64,000 nucleotides of DNA from Oscarella lobularis (GCF_947507565.1 NC_089180.1:434001-498000); one strand, 5' to 3'. Counted from the first letter of the stretch, positions 31,277-43,400 are shown. Notes: a model not told the origin generated them from the letters alone. A program made the numbers and translations.

Positions 31277-34200
31277 AGCAGTAGTTGCAGTAGTTTCAGT
31301 CGTTGCAGTCGTTGCAGTCGTTGCAGTAGTTGCAGTCATTGCAGTACTTGCAGTAGTTGCAGTAGTTGCAGTAGTTTCAGTCGTTGCAGTCGTTGCAGTC
31401 ATTGCAGTAGTTGCAGTAGTTGCAGTCATTGCAGTCGTTTCAGTAGTTGCAGTCGTTGCAGTAGTTGCGGTAGTTTCAGTTGTTGCAGTCATTGCAGTCG
31501 TTGCAGTAGTTGAAGTCTTTGCAGTCGTTGCAGTCATTGCAGAAGTTGCAGTAGTTGTAGTAGTTTCAGTCGTTGCAGTCATTGCAGTCGTTGCAGTCGT
31601 TGCAGTCATTGCAGTAGTTTCAGTCGTTGCAGTCATTGTAGTAGTTGCAGTAGTTTCAGTCGTTGCAGTCATTGCAGTAGTTTCAGTCGTTGCAGTCATT
31701 GCAGTAGTTTCAGTCGTTGCAGTAGTTTCAGTCGTTGCAGTAGTTGCAGTCATTGCAGTAGTTGCAGTAGTTGCAGTAGTTGCAGTAGTTTCAGTCATTG
31801 CAGTAGTTGCAGTAGTTGGAGTAGTTGCAGTAGTTTCAGTCGTTGCAGTAGTTGGAGTTGTTGCAGTAGTTGCAGTAGTTGCAGTAGTTGCAGTAGTTTC
31901 AGTCATTGCAGTAGTTGCAGTAGTTGCAGTAGTTGCAGTAGTTTCAGTCATTGCAGTCGTTGCAGTAGTTGCAGTAGTTGCAGTCATTGCAGCCGTTGCA
32001 GTAGTTGCAGTCGTTGCAGTGGTTGCAGTAGTTGTAGTAGTTTCAGTCGTTGCAGTCATTGCAGTCATTGCAGTAGTTGCAGTAGTTTCACTCGTTGCAG
32101 TCGTTGCAGTAGTTGCAGTAGTTGCAGCAGTTGCAGTAGTTGCAGTCGTTGCAGTCATTGCAGTAGTTTCAGTCGTTGCAGTCATTGCAGTCGTTGCAGT
32201 AGTTTCAGTCGTTGCAGTAGTTGGAGTAGTTGCAGTAGTTTCAGTCGTTGCAGTAGTTGTAGTAGTTGCAGTAGTTGCAGTAGTTGCAGTCGTTGCTGTC
32301 ATTGCAGTAGTTTCAGTCGTTGCAGTCGTTGCAGTCGTTGCAGTAGTTGCAGTAGTTTCAGTCATTGCAGTCGTTGCAGTAGTTGCAGTAGTTGTAGTAG
32401 TTGCAGTAGTTGCAGTAGTTTCAGTCGTTGCAGTCATTGCAGTAGTTTCAGTCGTTGCAGTAGTTTCAGTCGTTGCAGTAGTTGCAGTCATTGCAGTAGT
32501 TGCAGTAGTTGCAGTAGTTGCAGTAGTTTCAGTCATTGCAGTAGTTGGAGTAGTTGCAGTAGTTTCAGTCGTTGCAGTAGTTGGAGTTGTTGCAGTAGTT
32601 GCAGTAGTTGCAGTAGTTGCAGTAGTTTCAGTCATTGCAGTAGTTGCAGTAGTTGCAGTCGTTGCAGTAGTTGCAGTAGTTGCAGTAGTTGCAGTAGTTG
32701 GAGTAGTTGCAGTAGTTTCAGTCGTTGCAGTCGTTGCAGTAATTGCAGTCGTTGCAGTAGTTGTAGTCGTTGCAGTAGTTGCAATAGTTTCAGTCGTTGC
32801 AGTCATTGCAGCCGTTGCAGTAGTTGTAGTAGTTTCAGTCGTTGCAGTCATTGCAGTCATTGCAGTAGTTGCAGTAGTTTCACTCGTTGCAGTCATTGCA
32901 GTAGTTGCAGTCGTTGCAGTAGTTGCAGTCTTTGCGCAGTAGTTGCAGTAGTTGTAGTAGTTTCAGTCGTTGCAGTCATTGCAGTCGTTGCAGTAGTTGC
33001 AGTAGTTTCAGTCGTTGCAGTAGTTGGAGTAGTTGCAGTAGTTTCAGTCGTTGCAGTAGTTGTAGTAGTTGCAGTAGTTGCAGTAGTTGCAGTCGTTGCT
33101 GTCATTGCAGTAGTTTCAGTCGTTGCAGTCGTTGCAGTAGTTGCAGTAGTTTCAGTCATTGCAGTCGTTGCAGTAGTTGCAGTAGTTGTAGTAGTTGCAG
33201 TAGTTGCAGTAGTTTCAGTCGTTGCAGTCATTGCAGTAGTTTCAGTCGTTGCAGTAGTTGCAGTCATTGCAGTAGTTGCAGTAGTTGCAGTAGTTGCAGT
33301 AGTTTCAGTCATTGCAGTCGTTGCAGTAGTTGGAGTAGTTGCAGTAGTTTCAGTCGTTGCAGTAGTTGGAGTTGTTGCAGTAGTTGCAGTAGTTGCAGTA
33401 GTTGCAGTAGTTTCAGTCATTGCAGTAGTTGCAGTAGTTGCAGTCGTTGCAGTAGTTGCAGTAGTTGCAGTAGTTGGAGTAGTTGCAGTAGTTTCAGTCG
33501 TTGCAGTCGTTGCAGTAGTTGCAGTCGTTGCAGTAGTTGTAGTCGTTGCAGTAGTTGCAATAGTTTCAGTCGTTGCAGTCATTGCAGCCGTTGCAGTAGT
33601 TGCAGTCGTTGCAGTGGTTGCAGTAGTTGTAGTAGTTTCAGTCGTTGCAGTCATTGCAGTCATTGCAGTAGTTGCAGTAGTTTCACTCGTTGCAGTCGTT
33701 GCAGTAGTTGCAGTCGTTGCAGTAGTTGCAGTAGTTGCAGTCGTTGCAGTCATTGCAGTAGTTTCAGTCGTTGCAGTCATTGCAGTCATTGCAGTAGTTG
33801 CAGTAGTTTCACTCGTTGCAGTCGTTGCAGTAGTTGCAGTAGTTGCAGTAGTTGCAGTCGTTGCTGTCATTGCAGTAGTTTCAGTCGTTGCAGTCGTTGC
33901 AGTAGTTGCAGTAGTTTCAGTCATTGCAGTCGTTGCAGTAGTTGCAGTAGTTGTAGTAGTTGCAGTAGTTGCAGTAGTTGCAGTCGTTGCTGTCATTGCA
34001 GTAGTTTCAGTCGTTGCAGTCGTTGCAGTCGTTGCAGTAGTTGCAGTAGTTTCAGTCATTGCAGTCGTTGCAGTAGTTGCAGTCTTTGCGCAGTAGTTGC
34101 AGTAGTTGTAGTAGTTTCAGTCGTTGCAGTCATTGCAGTCGTTGCGGTAGTTGCAGTAGTTTCAGTCATTGCAGTAGTTTCAGTCGTTGCAGTAGTTTCA

Positions 34201-36805
34201 GTCGTTGCAGTAGTTGCAGTCGTTGCAGTAGTTGCAGTAGTTTCAGTCGTTGCAGTCATTGCAGTCGTTGCAGTCTTTGCAGTCGTTGCAGTAGTTGGAG
34301 TAGTTGCAGTAGTTTCAGTCGTTGCAGTAGTTGCAGTAGGGTCAGTAGTTTCAGTCATTGCAGTAGTTTCAGTCGTTGCAGTCATTGCAGTCGTTGCAGT
34401 AGTTGCAGTAGTTGCAGTAGTTTCAGTCATTGCAGTCGTTGCAGTAGTTGCGGTAGTTTCAGTTGTTGCAGTCATTGCAGTCGTTGCAGTCGTTGCAGTC
34501 ATTGCAGTCGTTGCAGTCGTTGAAGTCATTGAAGTAGTTGCAGTAGTTGCAGTAGTTTCAGTCATTGCAGTCATTGCAGTCGTTGCAGTAGTTGCAGTCG
34601 TTGCGCAGTAGTTGCAGTAGTTGTAGTAGTTTCAGTCGTTGCAGTCATTGCAGTCGTTGCAGTAGTTGCAGTAGTTGCAGTCGTTTCAGTCGTTGCAGTC
34701 CTTGCAGTAGTTGTAGTAGTTGTAGTAGTTGCAGTAGTTGTAGTAGTTGCAGTAGTTTCAGGCGTTGTAGTAGTTGTAGCCGTTGTACCGTTGTAGCCGT
34801 TGTAGTGGTTGTAGTCCTTGTAGCCGTTGTAGTCGTTGTAGCCGTTGTAGCCGTTGTAGCCGTTGTAGTCGTTGTAGTCGTTGTAGCCGTTGTAGTCGTT
34901 GTAGCCGTTGTAGCCTTTGTAGTCGTTGTAGTCGTTGTAGTCGTTGTAGCCGTTGTAGCCTTTGTAGTCGTTGTAGTCATTGTAGCCGTTGTAGTCGTTG
35001 TAGCCGTTGTAGTCATTGTAGCCGTTGTAGTCGTTGTAGCCGTTGTAGTCGTTGTAGTCGTTGTAGTCGTTGTAGTCGTTGTAGCCGTTGTAGTCGTTGT
35101 AGCCGTTGTAGTCGTTGTAGCCGTTGTAGTCGTTGTAGCCGTTGTAGTCGTTGTAGCCGTTGTAGCCTTTGTAGTCGTTGTAGTCATTGTAGCCGTTGTA
35201 GTCGTTGTAGCCGTTGTAGTCGTTGTAGCCGTTGTAGTCGTTGTAGCCGTTGTACCCGTTGTAGTCGTTGTAGTCGTTGTACCCGTTGTAGTCGTTGTAG
35301 TCGTTGTAGTCGTTGTAGCCGTTGTAGCCGTTGTAGTCGTTGTAGTCATTGTAGGCGTTGTAGCCGTTGTAGTCGTTGTAGCCGTTGTAGTCGTTGTAGC
35401 CGTTGTAGTCGTTGTAGCCGTTGTAGCCGTTGTAGTCGTTGTACCCGTTGTAGTCGTTGTACCCGTTGTAGTCGTTGTAGCCGTTGTAGCCTTTGTAGTC
35501 GTTGTAGCCGTTGTAGTCGTTGTAGCCGTTGTAGTAGTTGTAGTAGTTGCAGTAGTTGCAGTAGTTGCAGTAGTTGCAGTAGTTGCAGTCATTGCAGTAG
35601 TTTCAGTCGTTGCAGTCATTGTAGTAGTTGCAGTAGTTGCAGTAGTGTCAGTAGTTGTAGTAGTTGCAGTAGTTGCAGTCATTGCAGTCGTTGCAGTCAT
35701 TGTAGTAGTTGCAGTCGTTGCAGTCATTGCAGTCGTTGCAGTCATTGTAGTAGTTGCAGTAGTTGCAGTCATTGCAGTAGTTGCAGTAGTTGCAGTAGTT
35801 GTAGTAGTTGTAGTAGTTGCAGTAGTTGCAGTAGTTGTAGTAGTTGCAGTAGTTGCAGTCATTGCAGTCGTTGCAGTCATTGTAGTAGTTGCAGTAGTTG
35901 CAGTAGTTGTAGTAGTTGCAGTAGTTGCAGTCATTGCAGTCGTTGCAGTCATTGTAGTAGTTGCAGTAGTTGCAGTAGTTGTAGTAGTTGCAGTAGTTGC
36001 AGTCATTGCAGTCGTTGCAGTCATTGTAGTAGTTGCAGTAGTTGCAGTAGTTGTAGTAGTTGCAGTAGTTGCAGTCATTGCAGTCGTTGCAGTCATTGTA
36101 GTAGTTGCAGTAGTTGCAGTAGTTGTAGTAGTTGCAGTCGTTGCAGTCATTGCAGTCGTTGCAGTCATTGCAGTCGTTGCAGTCATTGTAGTAGTTGCAG
36201 TAGTTGTAGTAGTGTCAGTAGTTGTAGTAGTTGCAGTAGTTGCAGTCATTGCAGTAGTTGCAGTAGTTGCAGTAATTGTAGTAGTTGTAGTAGTTGCAGT
36301 AGTTGCAGTCATTGCAGTCGTTGCAGTCATTGTAGTAGTTGCAGTAGTTGCAGTAGTTGCAGTAGTTGTAGTAGTTGCAGTAGTTGCAGTCATTGCAGTA
36401 GTTGCAGTAGTTGCAGTAGTTGTAGTAGTTGTAGTAGTTGCAGTAGTTGCAGTAGTTGTAGTAGTTGCAGTCGTTGCAGTCGTTGCAGTCATTGCAGTCG
36501 TTGCAGTCATTGTAGTAGTTGCAGTAGTTGTAGTAGTTGCAGTAGTTGCAGTCATTGCAGTCGTTGCAGTAGTTTCAGTCGTTGCAGTAGTTGCAGTCAT
36601 TGCAGTAGTTGCAGTAGTTGCAGTAGTTGCAGTAGTTTCAGTCATTGCAGTAGTTGCAGTAGTTGGAGTAGTTCCAGTAGTTTCAGTCGTTGCAGTAGTT
36701 GGAGTTGTTGCAGTAGTTGCAGTAGTTGCAGTAGTTGCAGTAGTTTCAGTCATTGCAGTAGTTGCAGTAGTTGCAGTCGTTGCAGTAGTTGCAGTAGTTG
36801 TAGTA
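31277..36805. repeat. 9-bp minisatellite, first array (5.5 kb)
   Basis: The array is made of nine-base units of the type GTTGCAGTA, with variants GTTGCAGTC, ATTGCAGTA, GTTTCAGTC, GTTGGAGTA and GTTGTAGTA. A distinct block at about 34770-35540 consists of alternating CGTTGTAGC and CGTTGTAGT. Because nine is a multiple of three and the unit lacks stops, all six frames stay open for hundreds of codons, giving apparent Val/Ala, Cys/Ser and Thr/Ala repeat proteins; I do not regard these as genes. A register slip TTTGCGCAGTAG recurs at about 32931, 34086 and, as a variant, 34593. The array sits between a kinase donor and an acceptor-like TTGTAG. Confidence 0.97.
35815..36130. repeat. 72-bp higher-order repeat within the 9-bp array
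   Basis: Eight consecutive nine-base variants recur as one 72-base block, four times without change in order and a fifth time altered. In translation the period is exactly 24 residues. This is classic satellite higher-order structure produced by unequal exchange. Confidence 0.85.
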
Positions 36806-37189
36806 CTGCGACGAAATGCGGCAATGCCCGTTAGGCTGTCGCGGATTTATGCCACCCACAATTTGGCCTCCTGACGTTCCGTCGACTCCACCACCAGAAG
36901 ACGAGATGCGGGGGCGACAATCCATGGGGAGCCTATGTTGGCGGCTTCTTCGCCTTCTTTATTGTTATATTCTGTTTCGGTCATCATCGTCGGAAGCAAC
37001 GACGGACGAGGGCCTCGCCAAGACAGCGACCGACTCAGGCTCCTCCGTCACCGACACAAGCGCCACTCCGTCGGCGCCGCCAGCGGAACCTCCTCAACCA
37101 GATCTCCCTCCTTCGGTGGCTGAACCGCCACCGCCGTCTTACGAAGAAGCCGTTGGAATGTCTACAGTCTCCTCCAATGACCCCCAATG
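36806..37189 (+). CDS. Small membrane protein with PPPPSYEEA (PPxY) tail
   Basis: The exon starts straight after the minisatellite, whose last TTGTAG can act as splice acceptor. It reads YCDEMRQCPLGCRGF, a short Cys-containing luminal part, then WPPDVPSTPPPEDEM. The next frame gives NPWGAYVGGFFAFFIVIFCF, a transmembrane helix, and HHRRKQRR. The other frame continues as a Ser/Pro-rich tail with PPPPSYEEAVG, a PPxY ligand for WW domains such as those of Nedd4 ligases. An indel near 36990 is needed to join helix and tail. Single-pass proteins with a Cys-rich head and PPxY tail include WBP1 and VOPP1; I cannot say which family this is. No start codon is found. Confidence 0.5.
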
Positions 37190-37392
37190 ACCACGCATTG
37201 AATTCTTACTGGGCGAATATGTCAACTGAACGTAGTGATAGAAAATCGCCTTTTATGCCACGCGGTCCACAGCAGTGCTGTCAACGCGTCGTTTTTATTA
37301 TTATTATCAGGTGCACAACTGTAGGTCAAACTACAACAAGACATAACAACAAAACATTTTTTCTAAAACTGTCAGCCCCCAGTCGTACAAAC

Positions 37393-39558
37393 TTAGACCT
37401 TCATTAGCAACATTTCCTCCACACTTTTCAACGGTTCCCCATTTCCCGTCGCCCCGCCGCCCACTATAATCCCACACGCGCCGACGGCGCACACGCCGGG
37501 CATGCACCGCTCCCAAATCATCGGCGGCAACTCCGTCCACTCCTTCGACTCGCGATCGAACATCTTCACGTCACGCGAATACGGCACGACGCCGCCGACG
37601 GATATGACCGTCTCGCCTCGCAGGGCGACAATGGAGACGCCGAAGTGCGTCGACGGCAATTTCTTCCAGCTCTTATTCTTCACGCGATACACTTCGAATC
37701 GGTCGCACATCGACGCGGAGTGATCGGCGTTGCGAGTGAAGCCGCCGGCGACGTAGAGCCGTCCGTCGACGAAAGCGCACGAGCACGCCGATCGATACGA
37801 CGGCATCGGCGTCAGCTCCGTCGTTTTCCCCGTCGCCAAATCGACTTCGACGAAATAATTGACGGAAATCGAGGCTTTGTTTAATCCGCCGACGACGTAG
37901 ACGGCGTCGCTCGTGGCAACGAGCGACGTGTAGCGGAGCGCCGCCTTCCACGGCATCGAAGCGAGAATGGTCCACGTTCTCGTATCGACGTCGAATTCTT
38001 CGAGTTTCGTCTCCGTGTTGTTGTCCTTGATGTAGATTGTGAGGGCGTAGCAGTGGTGTTTGTACGTCGTCATGCTGTCGATTTCGTTGGCGTGCGGATG
38101 AGCGAGCTTCGTCGTGAGGCGGCACGTCGTCGCGTTCATGAGGTAGAGGGTCGGCGAGAGGCAATGACAGGCGAGCATCACGTCGCCTATCGTTGCTAGG
38201 AGGGGATGCTTGTGGGTGAAGGGTAAGTTGGGCATGTCGTGCCAGGAGCGAGGAAAAGGCTTACTGCGTGCCTAGGAAAGGGGGAGGGAATACGGAGTAT
38301 AAGGTTAAATATCTTTAGAGTAGAAGACTTCTAGTTGGGCTAAGCAATCGCCTCTAAAGTTCCTATCTAGAGTTTGATTAGATCAAAACTACGCGTAGAT
38401 TGTATTCCATTTTGGGCTCTCTGTTGTTTCGCGTGGCATTTTGAAAAATTCTCTCTTACTTTAGCTAATTGGGTTTTCAGGGAATGTTCCTTCAGGAGGG
38501 AATTGCATTGAAAGGAGACCAATTTCTCTTTCAGATCTTCGTTGACTGATTCCGCTCTTTCGAGAGCGTGATGTCGCGTCGTCACGGATTCAAGCAGCGT
38601 CTCATATCTATTCGTCGACGACTCGCCGCCGCCGTCATCTCCGTCCTTAGAAACTCGAAGATCCGTTTTTCCTGGGCACTTCAGTAGGAAAAATGTCGTT
38701 TTCGTCATAGGGAGGAAATTCCTTTACAACGTCAGAAGCTGTAGGTCGTTTCTCCGCCTTTTGACTCAAACACCTCTGAATAATTTTCAAAAGGGGATGA
38801 CTCTCCGGCACTTGATTCAAGTCCTCCCGTCGCCTCTCCACTTCCGGTACAATCACGAGATTCTCCTCATCATTTCTTGGTAGTGGCATCGTAATGAAAC
38901 CGAGTATCGTTTCGAGAGCTAAAACCCCATAGGCAAACATATCGCGAGGTGGTTGCGAAGCGGCTTTTCCAAACACTTCGGGAGCTGCGTACAATTCAGT
39001 TCCCTGGTTGAATGTCGCAGTATACATGTATTTCTTCGCCGTTCGTTTCTGAGTTTCGATGGCCTTGGCTAGGCCGTAGTCGGCGATTTTCACTTGATAA
39101 CCGTCGCGCGATAAAAGAACGTTTTTACTCGCCAAATCGCGATGGACGATCGGTTCGGCGCGTTCGTGGAGATAGCGCAGCCCGCACGCTACCGATCGGA
39201 GCACGTGATGCGTGCACGCCTCTGACATGCGGGGTTCCCGTTCGAGTCGATTTTCTAGGCTTTCGTGGAGGAGTTCGGTTATCATCAGCGGGCGATCGTC
39301 GTCGCGCACGTAGCCGAGGAATTGGAGCACGTTGGGATGCCGGAGAGTGACGAGTAGCGTCATTTCGCGATGGAACTCGGCTAGAATTGCGTCGCGCTGC
39401 GGATCGTCGCGATATAACTGCAGGAAGACTTCGTGAAGGGATTTGACGGCGACTCTCGCTCCTTTCCACGTGCCGACGGAGACGTGACCGTACGATCCTT
39501 GACCGAGCTTCGGGCCCGTCACGTCGATGTCTTCCACCTTGATTTCTGTCGTTTCCAT
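37393..39558 (-). CDS. TKL kinase / coiled-coil / Kelch-repeat protein
   Basis: The kinase start is METTEIKVEDIDVTGPKLG at 39556-39558. The kinase domain (about residues 10-290) has GQGSYGHV, VAVKSL, HRDLASKNVLL, ADYGLAK in place of DFG, and an APE motif (AAPEVF), the TKL pattern. After a one-base break in the T run at 38665-38670, a coiled coil follows (RYETLLESVTTRHHALERAE). A 180-base intron (acceptor near 38263) then joins LNKPFPRSWHDMPNLPFTHK and about six Kelch repeats (YVVGGLNKAS, LYVAGGFTRN, VISVGGV, IIVGGG), ending at 37393. Kinase activity, likely dual or Ser/Thr, should be possible: the VAVK Lys, HRD Asp and ADYG Asp are all present. The three-part architecture is uncommon. Substrate and location are unknown. 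Confidence 0.75.
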
Positions 39559-39730
39559 GTTGCCAGAAAACAGCGTTACCACGTCGTGTACGGGCAGTTT
39601 TTCCTGCTTTACTAGTAGCACGGTCCCGAATGTGTGCGTCACGGAGCACGTGACAATGTTTACTACTTATTGGAAAATCGATCGCGAAAACCTCGCAAGT
39701 CGGCATTTTTATTACTATACTCTTTCGTAA

Positions 39731-40276
39731 CTACAAATTTAGTTCCGGTTGGCGAATTCTCTCTTCTCTCTTCTCGTTTCGCGCGTGATTCTGTAGCATG
39801 CGCATTACGACGTTGTCATAGCGCGGGGGAACGGGCTTTGATCCCACCGCCCACGCGTAGATCTCCCAATCGTTGGCCGGCTCGTTGATTAGCATGTCGT
39901 AAAGCAATAATTCGTCTTCCGTGAGCGATTCGGAAAATTTGGCAAAAAATGTGCTAAATTTATCTATTAATTAATTTTCGACCAAATTTCAGTTACCTTA
40001 GAAGAAGCCCATTCTCGAGCATTCCTCTTTTCCTGACAAAAATTCATTTTTCTTTCGCTTTAAAGCGTGCCACTGCTTGTAGACATACCTGCTTTGATAC
40101 AAGAGACGAGCTTTTCGCTCTGCTAAGTTCTCACGCGAGCGAGCGACGTACGTCGGTAAGATAGGCTCCTTTTCAACCCCGTTTAAAGTAGAATCATTAC
40201 GCCGTACTTCTTTTGCACGAACGAGCGATCTCGGACCGCTCGTTTTCGGTACGAAACGCCAAAGTCTTTTCCACAT
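39731..40276 (-). CDS. SDHAF2: Succinate dehydrogenase assembly factor 2
   Basis: SDHAF2 helps attach FAD to the flavoprotein subunit of mitochondrial complex II. Exons 40089-40276, 39997-40032 and 39731-39953 splice in frame to 148 residues. The N-terminus MWKRLWRFVPKTSGPRSLVR is basic and fits a mitochondrial presequence. The core reads LLYQSRKRGMLENGLLL, TFFAKFSESLTEDELLLYDM with LINEPANDWEIYAW, and ends REERIRQPELNL. The conserved RKRGMLE and NEPSNDWDIYYW-type motifs are intact. The gene is complete and unbroken, one of few in the window. Its start lies 185 bases from the HPS5 start on the other strand. Confidence 0.93.
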
Positions 40277-40461
40277 CCGGGAGGTGATAGGCCCTACCTT
40301 ACTGAGTCAGTTCTCAAAATTTGCAGGACCTTCGAAAATTCTCACAGTCAAAAAGTTGTTTCGTGAGAGTAAGCAAGAAATCTGTTGAAGAAAATCTCGC
40401 ATTCAAGGAAGCGCCACGAAGAATACAACTCGTCTAACGCGCGCGCCAGCGATTGGAACAG
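40277..40461. promoter_or_regulatory. Bidirectional promoter between SDHAF2 and HPS5
   Basis: Two divergent start codons are separated by 185 bases. No TATA box is evident. The arrangement implies a shared promoter region; this is inference from orientation. Confidence 0.5.
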
Positions 40462-43400
40462 ATGGACGCCGTCCTCTACAACGTTGGGCCCCTAATCGAG
40501 CTCTTTGAGCCGATTAAAGGCACCGTAAGAGTCAAAGTAAGACTCTCCCGTCGATTCATTCTATTGAAACGCATCGGGAACGATGTCACCCCAAATGGGC
40601 GTGTCTTTTTCGTAGTACACGGCTCTAGCGGCGTCTTCGCGTCATTTAGCCGCCGGCGCCAACACAGGCGCCGTCTATTGCTTTGATCGGCAAACGCTAC
40701 GGCTGCTGCGACTTCTAGCAAACAAGGCAGGCCTCTTCGCGGGGAAGAAATTGCCTATTTTCAATTTACCTTATTAGGAAGGTCACGTGACTCATTTGAG
40801 ATTTTCTCCGGGCGGAAGATTGCTAGCCTTGGCCTGGTAATAATAGAAAAACGTTGAAAGAAATATTTCGTATCTTTTTTTGTAGTCAAAAAACAATTGT
40901 AGTTTGGGATCACAATGTCGAGGGAAAAGCGAAGCCAAGAGTAAATTTATTAATTTATTTATTAAATATGTATCAATTATTTGTAGAGAGTCAAAGTTGT
41001 CGGGGGAGATGCCAAGCTGAACTACATCTGCTGGGACGGATTTGGCTCTCGTTTATTCTCTGGAGATGAACGCGGTCACGTGCGCATGATGTCTGTAGCT
41101 ACGTCCAAGGCACGTTGAGTGCTTGGGGGGGGAAACAGTTAAATTTTATTTTAGGAATATATTTATATAGATTAAATCTGGTATTAATATGAAAGAATCG
41201 GATCTGATTTTCCGGGCTGACACTCCAGTTGTTCAACTGGATTTTTTCGCTGGGAAGTTATTAGTGTCAACTGTATCCCAATGCTGGATTCTTGATCCAC
41301 AATCGCCAAGGTAGTATATGGACAAAGATTAATAATTTATTTATTTATTTTTTAGGACTTCTGCTCTGCCTGTTGGCACGAAACCACGTGACGGAATTTA
41401 TGGCGCTTGCGTGGCAATTTCCGCTCGCATCATCTACTCGGCCCGACCTGGTTCAAGAATCTGGGAGGTACGTCACGTCACGTCTTAAGAAGGTTATTTA
41501 TTTATTTATTATTATTTTTAAGGCTGATTTTGACGGGAAAGTCATGGCGACTCACCAGTTGAAGAACTTGCTTGCAGTCAGACCGTCTACTATATGGGGA
41601 TACGGGTTAGGAAGTTCTTCTTATATGGGGGGAGGGAAAAATGTTATATGTGGACTTAGGTATGCTGACTTGGATGAAGCGTCAGATGAAAAGGTCTGGC
41701 CACCACAGGCACTCGCCTTTGGGGAACTCGTCTTAGTAAAGTAAATAATTTTTCAACCATTGTTACCTATGTGTACATGCACTGTTCCTGTTTTTATTTT
41801 GTAGCAAGAAGTATCTGCTCTCTTGGTTGTCGGATGGTCTCTACATTTTTGACGTCATGAGTGGGACGGACCGTCTTCTAGCGTGGACAAATCAACTAGA
41901 AGGTAGATCACTTGCCCTACGTCTTATATCTGTGAATAGAGTTTTGATTCTATTTGATTTCGCACCCGTAGCGTTTTGTTTAGAAACCCCAGTGCTATTT
42001 TTTCTCAATGATTTTTTTAATTTTTTTCTTCTGGGGATTTCTTTTGGCTTGTATAGAACCTTGAGCTCTTTTTTACTTTAGATATAAGCGGTGTTTGCCT
42101 CTACGGTGATCACCTATTCGTTCTCCATCAGTCGTCATTGACTATTTCTCACCTTGTTATAATGAAACCGGTTGAGGCAGCTAGACACTTGTACGCCGGT
42201 AGGAATCATAGCCAATGCGCCAGAGTAAGTACCAAAATTCTAATGAATTAACGTCTATTACGCGGAGTTATTGTAGCTACTATTGACATATGAGGACTCA
42301 GTAATTCCATCGTCCGCTCGAATCCTTTTCTCAGTTGAAATGCTATCAGAACTCGTTTCATACTTAGAGGAGGCAGACGACGAGGTGAAACCCGCGCGAA
42401 ACCAAGTCAGACTCACGAAAAAACGCTTTGACGCTCTAGTTTCTCACCGAGAAAATACGCAATCTAATTGGCTCCGTGGAAGACGGTCCTGTCAGCACTG
42501 AGGTACGTTAGTTAAAGATAAGGCCCTCAATTTAATATTTAGGCTCTAAGAATCAAAGATTAGGCCCTCAATTTAATATTTAGGCTCTAAGAATTAAAGA
42601 TAAGGCCCTCAATTTAATATTTAGGCCCTAAGAGTCAAAGATTAGCCCTCAATTTAATATTTAGGCTCTAAGAATTAATAGGACCAAGTACTAGGAATGC
42701 ATCTAGCCCTCTTTTGACTTCGTCTCTGTTAATTCTAATTTTATAGACGTCTTCTCTGACCCTTCAACGCTATCATTCCACTGGAATTATTGTCGTTAAC
42801 GAAGCGCCGTCTGTTACTCAATCGTTACCCCTGCATCGTCATCTATCCGTTCCGGCTGGCTTGAGTTTTCTGAATCCTTCAGAAAGCGCGAGTCTCTCGT
42901 CGAGTCCTCGCGACGGCTCCGACGAAGAGCTTGGATCCGTGTGCGAGGAAGGCGACGCCGGCGACGATCAGGTAGACGGGGAAATGCGGGCTCCGGACGC
43001 GGCGGAGAGTTCGCCCGGTCGAGTTGCGGAAGAGAGGAGTTCATTGTCTGAAACGCCGGACGGTGAAACGGAGCTTTTTCCCATGGTGGAGGAGTCCGTC
43101 GCCGTCGCCGTCGCCGTGGGGACGGAGCCGTCGCCGTCTCCTCTCGACGTGCCCTTCCCGGAAGTTATCGGTTTGGAGGAGGAGGAAAGGGAGGAAGATC
43201 GACGAGTCCAGCCTGCTTTGAAGCGAGTTGTTTCGTTGGTTCAGCGGAGCCGGGACGAAGGGTTGCTGGAGCTCAATGATGGGGACAGTGTCGCTCTTTC
43301 GTTGCCAGCTGTAAGAAAGTAAGTAAAGGCGTACGTAAATTGATTGAGAATCAGTTCTAAGATCAATAATGAATTGATCTTAGCTCTGGTTCTCAGATAG

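Noticed and set aside
32900-34100. Selenocysteine or readthrough at TAG/TGA codons in fragments such as MCCC1 and HPS5
   Set aside because: The replaced residues are not Cys-like and no special downstream structure is evident; nonsense mutation or base error is simpler.
31187-36874. Long reading frames of up to 760 codons on both strands within the 9-bp array
   Set aside because: All are products of a nine-base unit without stop codons. Composition is a pure repeat echo in every frame, with no domain and no independent start context.
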